Counted from the first letter of the stretch, positions 1-6,180 are shown. The stretch is 9,941 bases of DNA from Anaerolineales bacterium (GCA_028689195.1 JAQTWR010000070.1:1-9941), one strand, 5' to 3'. Notes: generated by a model not told the origin, from the sequence alone. A program made the numbers and translations.

Positions 1-520
1 TTCCGATCTTTCTTATCATGTCTTGGCGTCTTTTCATCATTGTGTTTAGCCATGCGCCCGGCGCAACAAGAAAAACAAGGAGAATTAAAAGAGCGATCAA
101 CAAATATTCCAGCGATGCGTTGGTTTGGAAAATCGTAAAAGAGATTACGACTCCCACAATAAAAAACAACACTCGAAAACCATAGTATTGCGGCACTCGA
201 AGGTTATAAGGATTGCCGGCAATGGTGAGTCTGCGTTGAGTTTCTTGCATGGTCTGCTTGGGGGTGTAACGACCCAAAAATGAAATAACGGTATTTAGCC
301 AGAATAGTATGGTTCTCTGAAAGAGACTCCCTGAAATTTCTCGGCTTTGAAGTTCGGTCAAATTGCGCGCTTGTAATGTGTTGCGCGGCTCGAGAACAAA
401 AGTTTGAATTCGGCGTTGAGTTTCGCTGGAGTCAAGATATCTTATTCCAAAGGCGACGATAACCAAGCCAAGCAATACAGAAATGGACGCGATGAGTAAA
501 ACAATTATGGTGACGGTCAT
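1..520 (-). CDS. tadC: TadC-like type II/IV secretion inner-membrane platform protein, partial (C-terminus off the window)
   Basis: The frame is open from the ATG at 520 to the left edge, giving 173 residues with no stop, so the gene is cut by the window. A hydrophobic N-terminal helix (about residues 4-25, MTVTIIVLLIASISVLLG) is followed by a polar stretch. A TadB/TadC-like segment then reads QRRLTIAGNPYNLRVPQYYG (about 95-114). Two more hydrophobic helices follow (about 115-155), ending in a basic stretch (MMKRRQDMIRKIG). In this family the T2SSF domain (GspF-like platform that anchors the assembly ATPase) begins at that point, so it should lie just outside the window. The gene starts 17 bp after the tadB stop and is the last visible member of the operon. 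No strong Shine-Dalgarno precedes the ATG. The TadC rather than TadB label rests on its place after a complete TadB; platform-protein family membership is more certain than the exact name. Confidence 0.8.
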   Translation of the reverse strand, partial: MTVTIIVLLIASISVLLGLVIVAFGIRYLDSSETQRRIQTFVLEPRNTLQARNLTELQSREISGSLFQRTILFWLNTVISFLGRYTPKQTMQETQRRLTIAGNPYNLRVPQYYGFRVLFFIVGVVISFTIFQTNASLEYLLIALLILLVFLVAPGAWLNTMMKRRQDMIRKIG

Positions 521-537
521 GGTTGTGTTATTCCGTG

Positions 538-1488
538 TCAAACCTGAATTTTGGACATTCTGCGCAGCACGATGTTGCCTACCGCCAAACTGCATATTGC
601 ATAAATAAGGATGTATCGCGTAATTCCGGGTTGAAGCAGCTGTTCCCAATACATCGGGCTTAAGACGGATAGCGCCGCAATGGTTAAGATGGGTAGTAAA
701 GTGAGCAAATAGCCCGCGAAATTTGCGTACGCGGTAAGAGATCGCATTTCGCTGAGCAGGTAGACTCTCTGCCGAATTGTTTCTATAACGACGCTCAAGA
801 TGGTTGTGAGACTGCCGCCTACCTGCATATTAATATTAACCACCGTAACAACAAGATAAAAATCGTCGCTTTCCATGCGGCTTGCCATATTGCTGAAAGC
901 GCGACTAAGCGGCAAACCTAACGCCACTTCTTTTCGAACCTGACGAAACTCTTCCGATGTTGGCGCCCCCATTTCTTGAATGACGACGTTCAAGGATTGC
1001 TCAAAGGAAAAACCCGCTTCAACCGCGCCGCGTATCAAAGTGAGCGAATCAATCAATTGGCTTTGAAAGAGTTTCTGTCGCGCTTGAATGCTGCGGAAGA
1101 GCAGGAATCCCGGAATTGAATATGCAAGGAGCGCCAAGCCGATGCCGGGGAATATGCTTCTAAGAACCGCCAGTCCGAATAAAAAGGACAGTAGAACTAT
1201 GCCTAAGCGAATAAATAAAAACTCGCTTACCGTAATTTGCCAGTTTGCGGCGATCAACTTCCGCTGCATTTCTTCGGAATTTAATGCGGAAAAAAATAAA
1301 TTGAACTGACGGCGGAAGCGACTTAAATAAGTATTGTCCGCATCTTCCAACTGCAACTCGTTCGAGGCTTCCGCTTCGATGAACTGGCTGATGCGTTCGT
1401 TTACTTCATTTTTTCCCTGAATGGCAATGTAAATACCGATTGCAATTCCGATTATTCCTAATCCTACTATAAGCATGATAAGTGGCAT
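538..1488 (-). CDS. tadB: TadB-like pilus assembly platform protein (T2SSF domain)
   Basis: This 316-residue integral membrane protein has the family's usual length. Visible parts are an N-terminal helix (about 3-23), a cytoplasmic linker (24-88), a helix pair (about 92-133), a cytoplasmic T2SSF domain (about 145-250) and two C-terminal helices (256-277, 290-308). The T2SSF core carries the typical pattern LIDSLTLIRGAVEAGFSFEQ (146-165), then LGLPLSRAF and the Met/Gly-rich MQVGGSL. Such proteins pair with TadC in the inner membrane and couple the CpaF/TadA ATPase to pilin extraction. The start is the ATG at 1488 behind a weak aggcagg; Met5 is a possible alternative. It lies 16 bp after cpaE and 17 bp before tadC, so it is almost certainly co-transcribed with them. 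It ends in TGA, so TGA is a genuine stop here. The usual preceding gene, cpaF, is missing. Confidence 0.9.
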   Translation of the reverse strand: MPLIMLIVGLGIIGIAIGIYIAIQGKNEVNERISQFIEAEASNELQLEDADNTYLSRFRRQFNLFFSALNSEEMQRKLIAANWQITVSEFLFIRLGIVLLSFLFGLAVLRSIFPGIGLALLAYSIPGFLLFRSIQARQKLFQSQLIDSLTLIRGAVEAGFSFEQSLNVVIQEMGAPTSEEFRQVRKEVALGLPLSRAFSNMASRMESDDFYLVVTVVNINMQVGGSLTTILSVVIETIRQRVYLLSEMRSLTAYANFAGYLLTLLPILTIAALSVLSPMYWEQLLQPGITRYILIYAICSLAVGNIVLRRMSKIQV

Positions 1489-1504
1489 ATTGCCTGCCTG
1501 TTGA

Positions 1505-2773
1505 TTAACCCAAGCGCGAGGATTTAGAAAGAATTTCAGGCAACACTTTTATCGTTTTGGACGTATCGCCTACTTTGTCGTATCCAATGATTGCCGCGAG
1601 TTTTTTTGCCATTACATCAAAGGCTTTTCGCAGCGGGATTTTTTGCGATTGTGTCGCCACTGGAATGCCGCGATTAATACTCTGCAAGGCTATTTGAGGA
1701 TCCCATGGCAAGGTGGCAAAGGCTTTTATTTGCAGCGAACGCTCAATGTCTTCAAGGCTGATTCCGTCGCGTTGATCGTGTTGGTTAACCACTACCAGTA
1801 TTTTTTCTTTTGGAATTGACAGTGTGGTGCGGCAGATATCGAAAAAGCGGCTTGCGTTGCGCAAACTGGCAATATCAGGGTTGATGACTAGTATGATTCT
1901 GTGACTTGCGTCCATCAATGTAACGGCGTTCTCGTTCAGAAAATTCCCATTGTCAATCACAATGTTGGGATAAATATTTTGAGCGCTTGTGATGATGCGG
2001 TGAAGTTCTTCAGGGTGAACGCCCTGGGCAGAGACAGGATTTATTGGGGCGGGGAGGACTTTGAGTCCCGATGCGTGTTCTGAAATTACGTCGCGAATTA
2101 AACCCTCGTCAAGCGAGCCGATATGAGGAATAAGATCGGATATTGAATTCTGGGTTTTCAAATTGAGCATGATGTCCACGTCGCCAAAGAGCAGTTTGGC
2201 GTCTATCAACAATACTTCCTGATTTAGGTCCTCTTTCAAGGCAATCGCCAGGTTGATCGCTACGGTTGAGCATCCCACTCCGCCTTTTGGACTAAAGACG
2301 ACAAATGTCCCGCGCGTTGCCATGGGAATCTCCCCGGCATCATCGGGATTTTTTGTCTGATGACTGCGCTGGTGAAGCTCCTTAACGCGCCCCAGCGTGT
2401 CTAATAATTCTTTTTGATTAAATGGCTGAACGATGAAGGCGTGCGCTCCCGCCAGTACGACATGGTTTGCTTCTATAGTTTTATCTTCTGGCAAGATCGC
2501 GACAATGATGATTTCGGGAAATTGCAGCGAAATACTGTCTATTAGTTCGAGCGGATTTGCTATCGAGCTAAGATAATCTAATAGGATGCAGTTTGGTTGT
2601 AATTTTTCAATGCCTTCCATTAATTCATCGTCCAATTTTTGCTGGTCAATAAAAAAGTATCGGGTATCCCGTTCAAGGGCGGTCTTGATGAGATCCAGCA
2701 TTAATTCGTTGGATGAGATAGCGAGCACGCGGATCGGATCTTGAGGGTTCGTTGGCATAGTTATTTTTTCCAT
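1505..2773 (-). CDS. cpaE: CpaE/TadZ-like pilus-localising ATPase (degenerate receiver plus ParA/MinD-type ATPase)
   Basis: This 422-residue cytoplasmic protein has two domains. Residues about 15-135 resemble a response-regulator receiver: the phospho-acceptor-like Asp66 is present (ILLDYL). The N-terminal acidic pair is replaced by Ser20-Ser21, and the conserved Lys of the KPF motif is Gln116 (VQPF). It is therefore probably a pseudo-receiver, as is common in CpaE. Residues about 155-400 form a MinD/ParA-like P-loop ATPase. The deviant Walker A is KGGVGCST (163-170), followed by DAKLLFGDVD (191-200) and a Walker-B-like IVIDNG around Asp274. In Tad systems CpaE/TadZ positions the pilus machine at the pole and recruits other Tad proteins. 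It starts 8 bp after cpaB and ends 16 bp before tadB. Met1 (ATG at 2773) lacks a clear Shine-Dalgarno; Met6 (2758) is an alternative start preceded by a GGA-rich stretch. Confidence 0.9.
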   Translation of the reverse strand: MEKITMPTNPQDPIRVLAISSNELMLDLIKTALERDTRYFFIDQQKLDDELMEGIEKLQPNCILLDYLSSIANPLELIDSISLQFPEIIIVAILPEDKTIEANHVVLAGAHAFIVQPFNQKELLDTLGRVKELHQRSHQTKNPDDAGEIPMATRGTFVVFSPKGGVGCSTVAINLAIALKEDLNQEVLLIDAKLLFGDVDIMLNLKTQNSISDLIPHIGSLDEGLIRDVISEHASGLKVLPAPINPVSAQGVHPEELHRIITSAQNIYPNIVIDNGNFLNENAVTLMDASHRIILVINPDIASLRNASRFFDICRTTLSIPKEKILVVVNQHDQRDGISLEDIERSLQIKAFATLPWDPQIALQSINRGIPVATQSQKIPLRKAFDVMAKKLAAIIGYDKVGDTSKTIKVLPEILSKSSRLG

Positions 2774-2781
2774 TTTGTAAT

Positions 2782-3606
2782 TTACGGCAAAATTTCTAAA
2801 CCATAAAGTTCCTTGATGAATTCGGAAGTTACCGGCGTTAATTCAAATTGACCTGTTGAAGTTGGCGCGCGTATTACAAATTCAAAAATGCCGCCGGCGT
2901 CTTTTAGGAATTTAAGCACCAAAGCGTCTTGCGGATTTAACGCGATGAGATATGCCTGCACTACAACTTGATTCCGATTTGGCGTCGGGTTGTCAGCCGC
3001 GTTTGCATTGTCGTTCTTTACGACGTCAATTACGATCGCGCTAATATTCAGTCTTTGAGACGCGGTGAAGGTTACTTGTTGCGGTCCGGCTTTGGGTTGG
3101 GTGTCGTCTGCCGGATTGAGTTTTTCCTGAATGGATACCATAATATCCACGATGTCTCCGCGTTTGACGATAGCTTCGCGACTCATCAGATCGGTGGCGG
3201 GCAATGCCATAAGCACGTGCTTGTCATCCAAGACATAGGCGATATCGTACGCTGCGCCTGTTGGATTTGCCAAATTGTGATCTAAGATCATTTCCCCTTT
3301 GACGATATCAGCTTTGGTTATTTTGCCGACCACGTTATCTAGGTTTGTAACCGCGTCTCTGGTTGCAAATTGTATGGGAATTTCCGCAAGCGTTACGTCT
3401 TTCGCGGTTATCACTGTGCCCATCGAGACGTCGTTAGCGGCAAAGGCGACAAGAATTTTAGTTTCTGCGGCGGGTGTTGGCGTCGCTTTCCCCACGCCCA
3501 AACTGAGATCAACATTGAGAAAACGAATAGATAGGAATATTCCCAGAGCAATCAGGGAAAAACCTCCGATAGCGATTAGTAGTCCGGTGCGAACTCGTGA
3601 ATTCAA
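2782..3606 (-). CDS. cpaB: CpaB/RcpC-like Flp pilus assembly protein (SAF domain)
   Basis: This 274-residue protein has an N-terminal membrane anchor (about 9-29, LLIAIGGFSLIALGIFLSI) and a short Thr/Pro linker. A SAF domain follows at about 51-113 (ILVAFAANDVSMGTVITAKD, then KGEMILDHNL). A C-terminal RcpC/CpaB domain spans about 129-248 and includes VKRGDIVDIMVSI and ALNPQDALVLKFLKDAGG. In Gram-negative Tad systems CpaB/RcpC is periplasmic and works with the outer-membrane secretin. In a Chloroflexota-type envelope it presumably acts outside the membrane, anchored by its first helix. The start is a TTG at 3606, decided by the very strong Shine-Dalgarno just upstream. The nearer ATG in that region reads straight into TGA and can be excluded. 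The gap to the end of the tadG reading frame is 45 bp and to cpaE 8 bp. Confidence 0.88.
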   Translation of the reverse strand: MNSRVRTGLLIAIGGFSLIALGIFLSIRFLNVDLSLGVGKATPTPAAETKILVAFAANDVSMGTVITAKDVTLAEIPIQFATRDAVTNLDNVVGKITKADIVKGEMILDHNLANPTGAAYDIAYVLDDKHVLMALPATDLMSREAIVKRGDIVDIMVSIQEKLNPADDTQPKAGPQQVTFTASQRLNISAIVIDVVKNDNANAADNPTPNRNQVVVQAYLIALNPQDALVLKFLKDAGGIFEFVIRAPTSTGQFELTPVTSEFIKELYGLEILP

Positions 3607-3611
3607 GGCAT

Positions 3612-3619
3612 ACCTCCTT
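3612..3619 (-). promoter_or_regulatory. Shine-Dalgarno of cpaB (aaggaggt), fixing a TTG start
   Basis: The minus strand reads aaggaggt, nearly the full anti-16S complement, five nt before the TTG at 3606. It is the strongest ribosome site in the operon and justifies the non-ATG start. A strong site here could also restore translation of the downstream genes after the premature stop in tadG. Confidence 0.85.
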
Positions 3620-3651
3620 AGTTCTTTGCTGCAAGATATTTTTTTGTTTTT

Positions 3652-4125
3652 CTATTTCGTTAGAGAGATGATGTAAACTCCCAGATCAAATCCATCAGGG
3701 TCTATGTTTATTCCTGCAATGTATCCGCTGACAAAATAGCCTTCAATCGTGGAAATGTTTGATTTTATATTTGAAAAACTCTTTGCGGGACACTTCTGCG
3801 AATTATTTTTGGATACGCACGTAACTACGAATGGGGCAAAACTAGCCACTCTGTAGTAGATGGAACTACCGCTGCCCGCGCTAATTACATCGCCTTCTTC
3901 GTATTCGGTTGGGCATGTTGTTGGGATGTCGTTCCCGGTTGTGTCTGAACACATGGCGTTGAAGACTGGCACGAGAACGGTTTTATATTTTATATCGCTC
4001 GCGGCGTCAAACACGCTAGCTGAAACGCCGTTCTTGCCCGGAAACCAGTGGGGCAAGGTAATTGGACTCGGGTAACCATGTCGTATGAGGTTAGAAAGAT
4101 CGCTCGCGCCTGTTCCGTCCAGCAA
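3652..4125 (-). pseudogene. C-terminal continuation of the tadG-like gene, separated by an in-frame UGA
   Basis: The frame of the upstream tadG-like gene continues after its UGA (4131-4129) with no frameshift and stays open to a TAG at 3652. The possible restart is a TTG at 4125, three nt after the stop, giving 157 residues. It has no well-placed Shine-Dalgarno of its own. The product begins LDGTGASDLSNLIRHGYP, continues through KYKTVLVPVFNAM and four cysteines, and ends DLGVYIISLTK. It has no signal peptide and no domain start, as expected of a torn-off C-terminal half. LLLDGTG..SDLSN followed by a VLVPVFN strand resembles the second half of Anaerolineae TadG-related proteins (from memory). 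Possible explanations are a recent TGG-to-TGA nonsense mutation, a base-calling error, UGA readthrough, or coupled reinitiation at the TTG. Without readthrough or reinitiation this half is not made. Confidence 0.7.
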
Positions 4126-4128
4126 TAA

Positions 4129-4875
4129 TCAGCCGCGATTTGCTCCGCCCTCCACGTCAAGGATACCGTCGTTGTTGAAGTCGCAATTAATTAAGCCTGT
4201 TCCTATGGGAGGCATGCAATCTATCGAGGAGGTGAAACTATCGCTATCCATGACAAGGTAAGTCATTTTCCCGCCAATGGCGTCGGTATATGTTTGATAG
4301 TCGGCGCCGTCGCCTTCGGTTAGTAACATATTTTCATTCGTGCCGGGACCGAAGTTGAACACTGTGAGCAAGGTTTTGAATATGTCTATTGGAATAGAAT
4401 GGACGGTGCAATCGCCTGTTGATCCGCCCACTGCCGGTCGGCAAGTCCATGCAATTGGAAGTAATTCGTCTGTTGTTGCTGGAGTGAAACATCCTGCCGA
4501 GGCTTCGGCGCGGACGGTGTCGTTTTCATAACCGAGACCACGCGCGAAAAATGAAGGCGTCTCGACTCTGGTTCGAACAACGACAGTATAGTTTTCATCG
4601 TCCATAGACATGCTTTCCACCGCCGTAGCTCCGTTCTCAGTAATCGCATATTTATTGACAATATTCTGTACGGCGCTCAAACTGCCTTTTTTTACGCACA
4701 TCTCGCGCGCGCCCGCCATGGCGGCTGCATCAGCCGCGGTTTGGGCGACTCGACGATTGAGGTAAAGGCTGCCTCCGTCAATGATTAAAGCGGCAACCGC
4801 AACCAACCCTAGAAACATGATCGCGATAATGATGATGCTTTGCCCGCGTTCATTCTTATTCTTATTCTTAAACAT
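4129..4875 (-). CDS. tadG: TadG-like (TadE/G-type) pilus-assembly protein, N-terminal part ended by a premature UGA
   Basis: The 248-residue product opens with a basic Lys-Asn leader and the TadE/G-like motif ERGQSIIIIAIMFLGLVAVA (9-28), a single membrane helix. This leads into IDGGSLYLNRRVAQTAADAAAMAGA (32-56), the hallmark of the putative Flp pilus-assembly TadE/G-like family. Unlike the two TadE proteins there is no Glu at +5 after Gly11, so prepilin-peptidase cleavage is not expected. The remainder is extracytoplasmic, with several Cys and an EF-hand-like loop around Asp232-Asn234-Asp236-Gly237-Asp240 just before the stop. The frame stops at a TGA (4131-4129) and continues in the same frame for 158 more codons to 3652. 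The intact gene would be about 407 residues, 3652-4875. The ATG at 4875 has AGGAG (4881-4885) five nt upstream, overlapping the tadE-2 stop. Family assignment is good; whether the protein works is doubtful. Confidence 0.85.
   Translation of the reverse strand: MFKNKNKNERGQSIIIIAIMFLGLVAVAALIIDGGSLYLNRRVAQTAADAAAMAGAREMCVKKGSLSAVQNIVNKYAITENGATAVESMSMDDENYTVVVRTRVETPSFFARGLGYENDTVRAEASAGCFTPATTDELLPIAWTCRPAVGGSTGDCTVHSIPIDIFKTLLTVFNFGPGTNENMLLTEGDGADYQTYTDAIGGKMTYLVMDSDSFTSSIDCMPPIGTGLINCDFNNDGILDVEGGANRG
4852..4869 (-). repeat. Hexanucleotide tandem repeat (ATTCTT)x3 in the start of tadG
   Basis: Three perfect copies of ATTCTT on the plus strand (AAGAAT on the coding strand) encode Lys-Asn three times in the cytoplasmic leader of the TadG-like protein. 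Copy-number changes of six bases would lengthen or shorten this basic leader without shifting the frame. Confidence 0.7.
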
Positions 4876-4883
4876 GGGAACTC

Positions 4884-5342
4884 CTATTCTTTGTAATTCC
4901 CGTACGGCGTCATCTGCATAGTAGATTGGGCTGTGATATCAAAGGTATTGCCGCCCCCAATAATTTGCGCGAAAGCGGGAATCATGGGAGCAATTTCTAT
5001 GTTTGCAGAAACGGTCACATAGTTAGCGCATGGATCTGCCTGATCTTTTACCAACAGCGTTGGGTTTCGCTCGCAGTAAACAGAAATGTCGCTGAGATTA
5101 AGCGGTAACGCAATAGCGTAATGAATTACCTTTTGTTGAATGCCGCTTTGTCTCTCGGCGCTGCTTGCAAATTGACTGGCGATTGCATATCTGGCGCCTT
5201 CTCTTACTGCATTGCTCAGCGCCGAATGAAAATACACTATTCTGCCGAGATCAATGAACACAATGACGGTCAGTAAAATCAACGGCAACACAAGCGCGAA
5301 TTCCACGATAGATTGCCCCGCAACTCGGCGAATTTTTTTCAT
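4884..5342 (-). CDS. tadE: TadE-like minor pseudopilin (second copy)
   Basis: The 152-residue protein has a basic leader MKKIRRVAG, then QSIVEFALVLPLILL (10-24). This is a type-IV-prepilin-like site: cleavage is expected after Gly9, with Glu14 at the +5 position, followed by a hydrophobic helix to about residue 30. The family signature AVREGARYA follows at 45-53. The C-terminal region is small and extracytoplasmic, with two Cys (CERNP..DPC). TadE proteins are processed by a TadV-type prepilin peptidase and are needed for Flp pilus assembly; no peptidase gene lies in this window. The ATG at 5342 overlaps the tadE-1 stop by four bases (ATGA), so the two are probably translationally coupled. It ends in TAG, which overlaps the Shine-Dalgarno of tadG. 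Confidence 0.88.
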   Translation of the reverse strand: MKKIRRVAGQSIVEFALVLPLILLTVIVFIDLGRIVYFHSALSNAVREGARYAIASQFASSAERQSGIQQKVIHYAIALPLNLSDISVYCERNPTLLVKDQADPCANYVTVSANIEIAPMIPAFAQIIGGGNTFDITAQSTMQMTPYGNYKE

Positions 5343-5761
5343 GGTATCAACATCCTCGCATCGTCAGACAATGCCAGCGGTCCATTGAAAAAAATATCAA
5401 CAGCCAATGTCATTTGGTGGCGAACCGTTACAACTACAGTCGAGCCGCTTGGACATGAATTGTCCACCGTAGTTCCTACAAGGCACTTGACTTCAATATC
5501 TGCAAGCGGAATTGCAATGCCCGCGCCTTGACCTTCAATTTGTACTGCGGCTTTTGCCAGAGCAAAAGAATTGGCTTTGCCGTCAGATGTGTGATAAACC
5601 ATATAATAAGCGCCTTCGCGCGCTGCGTTCTCTAACTCCACCTTCACAAAAAATGCCATGCCAAAATCAAGGACGCCTACTCTAAGAAGCAACAAAATAG
5701 GGAGCGCTAACGCGAATTCAACCAATCCTTGCCCATTGATGACCCGTTTGGTTTTACTCAC
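5339..5761 (-). CDS. tadE: TadE-like minor pseudopilin (first copy, operon leader)
   Basis: The 140-residue protein opens MSKTKRVING, then QGLVEFALALPILLLL (11-26), with the prepilin-peptidase-type Gly10/Gln11 junction and Glu15 at +5. The family motif AAREGAYY lies at 46-53, and a small extracytoplasmic domain has two Cys (KCLVG and NSCPSG). It is the first gene of the operon and uses a GTG start at 5761 behind agagagg. An Arg (codon AGA, 5683-5681) sits at residue 27, in the middle of the hydrophobic helix where this family normally has an uninterrupted aliphatic run. A single base change from ATA would produce it. It ends in TGA, four bases overlapping tadE-2. It is paralogous to the next gene; tandem TadE genes are common in Tad clusters. 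Confidence 0.85.
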   Translation of the reverse strand: MSKTKRVINGQGLVEFALALPILLLLRVGVLDFGMAFFVKVELENAAREGAYYMVYHTSDGKANSFALAKAAVQIEGQGAGIAIPLADIEVKCLVGTTVDNSCPSGSTVVVTVRHQMTLAVDIFFNGPLALSDDARMLIP

Positions 5762-5769
5762 TAAATTTA

Positions 5770-5776
5770 CCTCTCT
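5770..5776 (-). promoter_or_regulatory. Shine-Dalgarno (agagagg) for the GTG start of tadE-1
   Basis: The minus strand reads agagagg eight nt before the GTG at 5761. No in-frame ATG in a better position is present, and the product starts with an intact prepilin-like leader, so the GTG start is favoured. Confidence 0.6.
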
Positions 5777-5873
5777 TTAACCATCCATATACCTATGATC
5801 TAATACGTCGGCAAAATTTCAGTTTCAAAAATAATCCAATAATTTTGTTGGCAAAAATCCCACAACTTATACA

Positions 5874-5897
5874 ACCTTACGCTTTTGTAAGGTACAA
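5874..5897. repeat. Nested inverted repeats at the predicted tad transcription start
   Basis: Seven-base arms ACCTTAC (5874-5880) and GTAAGGT (5887-5893) flank a 6-nt loop. A second perfect dyad, TTGTA-agg-TACAA (5885-5897), overlaps the first. They lie over the start point predicted from the promoter at 5902-5929. They could be an operator or a 5' stem-loop of the operon mRNA. Confidence 0.55.
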
Positions 5898-5901
5898 TCT
5901 C

Positions 5902-5929
5902 ATTCTACTTGAATCTAGATGAATGTCAA
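5902..5929 (-). promoter_or_regulatory. Sigma70-type promoter of the tad operon
   Basis: On the minus strand a perfect TTGACA (5929-5924) is followed after 16 nt by TAGAAT (5907-5902), five of six matches to TATAAT. The predicted start is near 5895, giving a leader of about 130 nt before tadE-1. The spacer contains an 8-base palindrome ATCTAGAT (5913-5920), a possible regulator contact. This is the best promoter match in the window. Confidence 0.65.
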
Positions 5930-6030
5930 TAGAAACGAGTTTCACAATCATTGCTTTTACAAAACAAAAATCAAGCGTTGAGAGAGTTTTGCGACGCATG
6001 ATAAATATTTGGACGTAAACACTCATATTT

Positions 6031-6046
6031 TGTGCAATCTGTCACA
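6031..6046. promoter_or_regulatory. CRP-like palindrome upstream of the transglycosylase gene
   Basis: TGTGCAATCTGTCACA fits the TGTGA-N6-TCACA layout of Crp-family sites with one mismatch. A TATAAA box follows at 6064-6069, so the palindrome centre falls about 37-38 bp before the expected start, close to a class II activator position. Whether a Crp-family protein binds here is unknown. Confidence 0.35.
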
Positions 6047-6063
6047 TTAAGAATTACAATGGG

Positions 6064-6069
6064 TATAAA
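6064..6069 (+). promoter_or_regulatory. Candidate -10 box (TATAAA) for the transglycosylase gene
   Basis: TATAAA is a good -10 match, but the -35 region 18 nt upstream (TGTCAC) is poor and lies inside the CRP-like palindrome, which would fit an activator-dependent promoter. The leader would be about 100 nt. The alternative pair further upstream (5978-6007) cannot be excluded. Confidence 0.35.
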
Positions 6070-6170
6070 TATCGCCGTAATGTTCTTCCGCCTATCAATG
6101 CGCCATCAAAACTCTAAGTGGGGCTTATCGAAACTTTAGGAACTGATAATGAACACATCGGGTAAAAAGT

Positions 6171-6175
6171 AGGAG
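6171..6175 (+). promoter_or_regulatory. Shine-Dalgarno (aggag) favouring the ATG at 6181
   Basis: AGGAG lies five nt before the ATG at 6181 but only two nt before the GTG at 6178. Spacing therefore favours the ATG, making the product one residue shorter than the maximal frame. Confidence 0.7.
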
Positions 6176-6180
6176 AAGTG

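Larger units (their letters stand above)
5762..6177. other. 416-bp AT-rich divergent intergenic control region
   Basis: No open frame here looks coding on either strand. The segment is clearly richer in A+T than its neighbours. It holds a good minus-strand promoter for the tad operon (5902-5929), nested palindromes at that promoter's predicted start (5874-5897), a CRP-like palindrome with a TATAAA box toward the transglycosylase (6031-6069), and ribosome sites at each edge. A weaker plus-strand pair, TTGAGA (5978-5983) with TAAATA (6002-6007), is also present. I see no RNA gene and no cyclic-di-GMP riboswitch core. Confidence 0.8.

Noticed and set aside
2968..3676. Plus-strand open frames opposite cpaB
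   Set aside because: They are antisense to a well-supported CpaB with a strong ribosome site, and their translations look like random shadows.
4129..4131. Reassignment of UGA to Trp in this genome
   Set aside because: TGA ends tadE-1 in an ATGA overlap (5339-5341) and ends tadB (538-540), while TGG encodes Trp in several genes, including the fragment right after the internal UGA. The standard code is used.
6070..6177. Cyclic-di-GMP riboswitch or other structured leader before the transglycosylase gene
   Set aside because: The leader is long enough, but I could not find the conserved GEMM core or a convincing set of stems; only a five-base TTATC/GATAA pair (6125-6148) is visible.
5762..6177. 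CRISPR array, tRNA or insertion-sequence remnant in the long intergenic region
   Set aside because: There are no regularly spaced repeats, no tRNA cloverleaf and no transposase fragment or terminal inverted repeats. The inverted repeats seen are short and promoter-associated.
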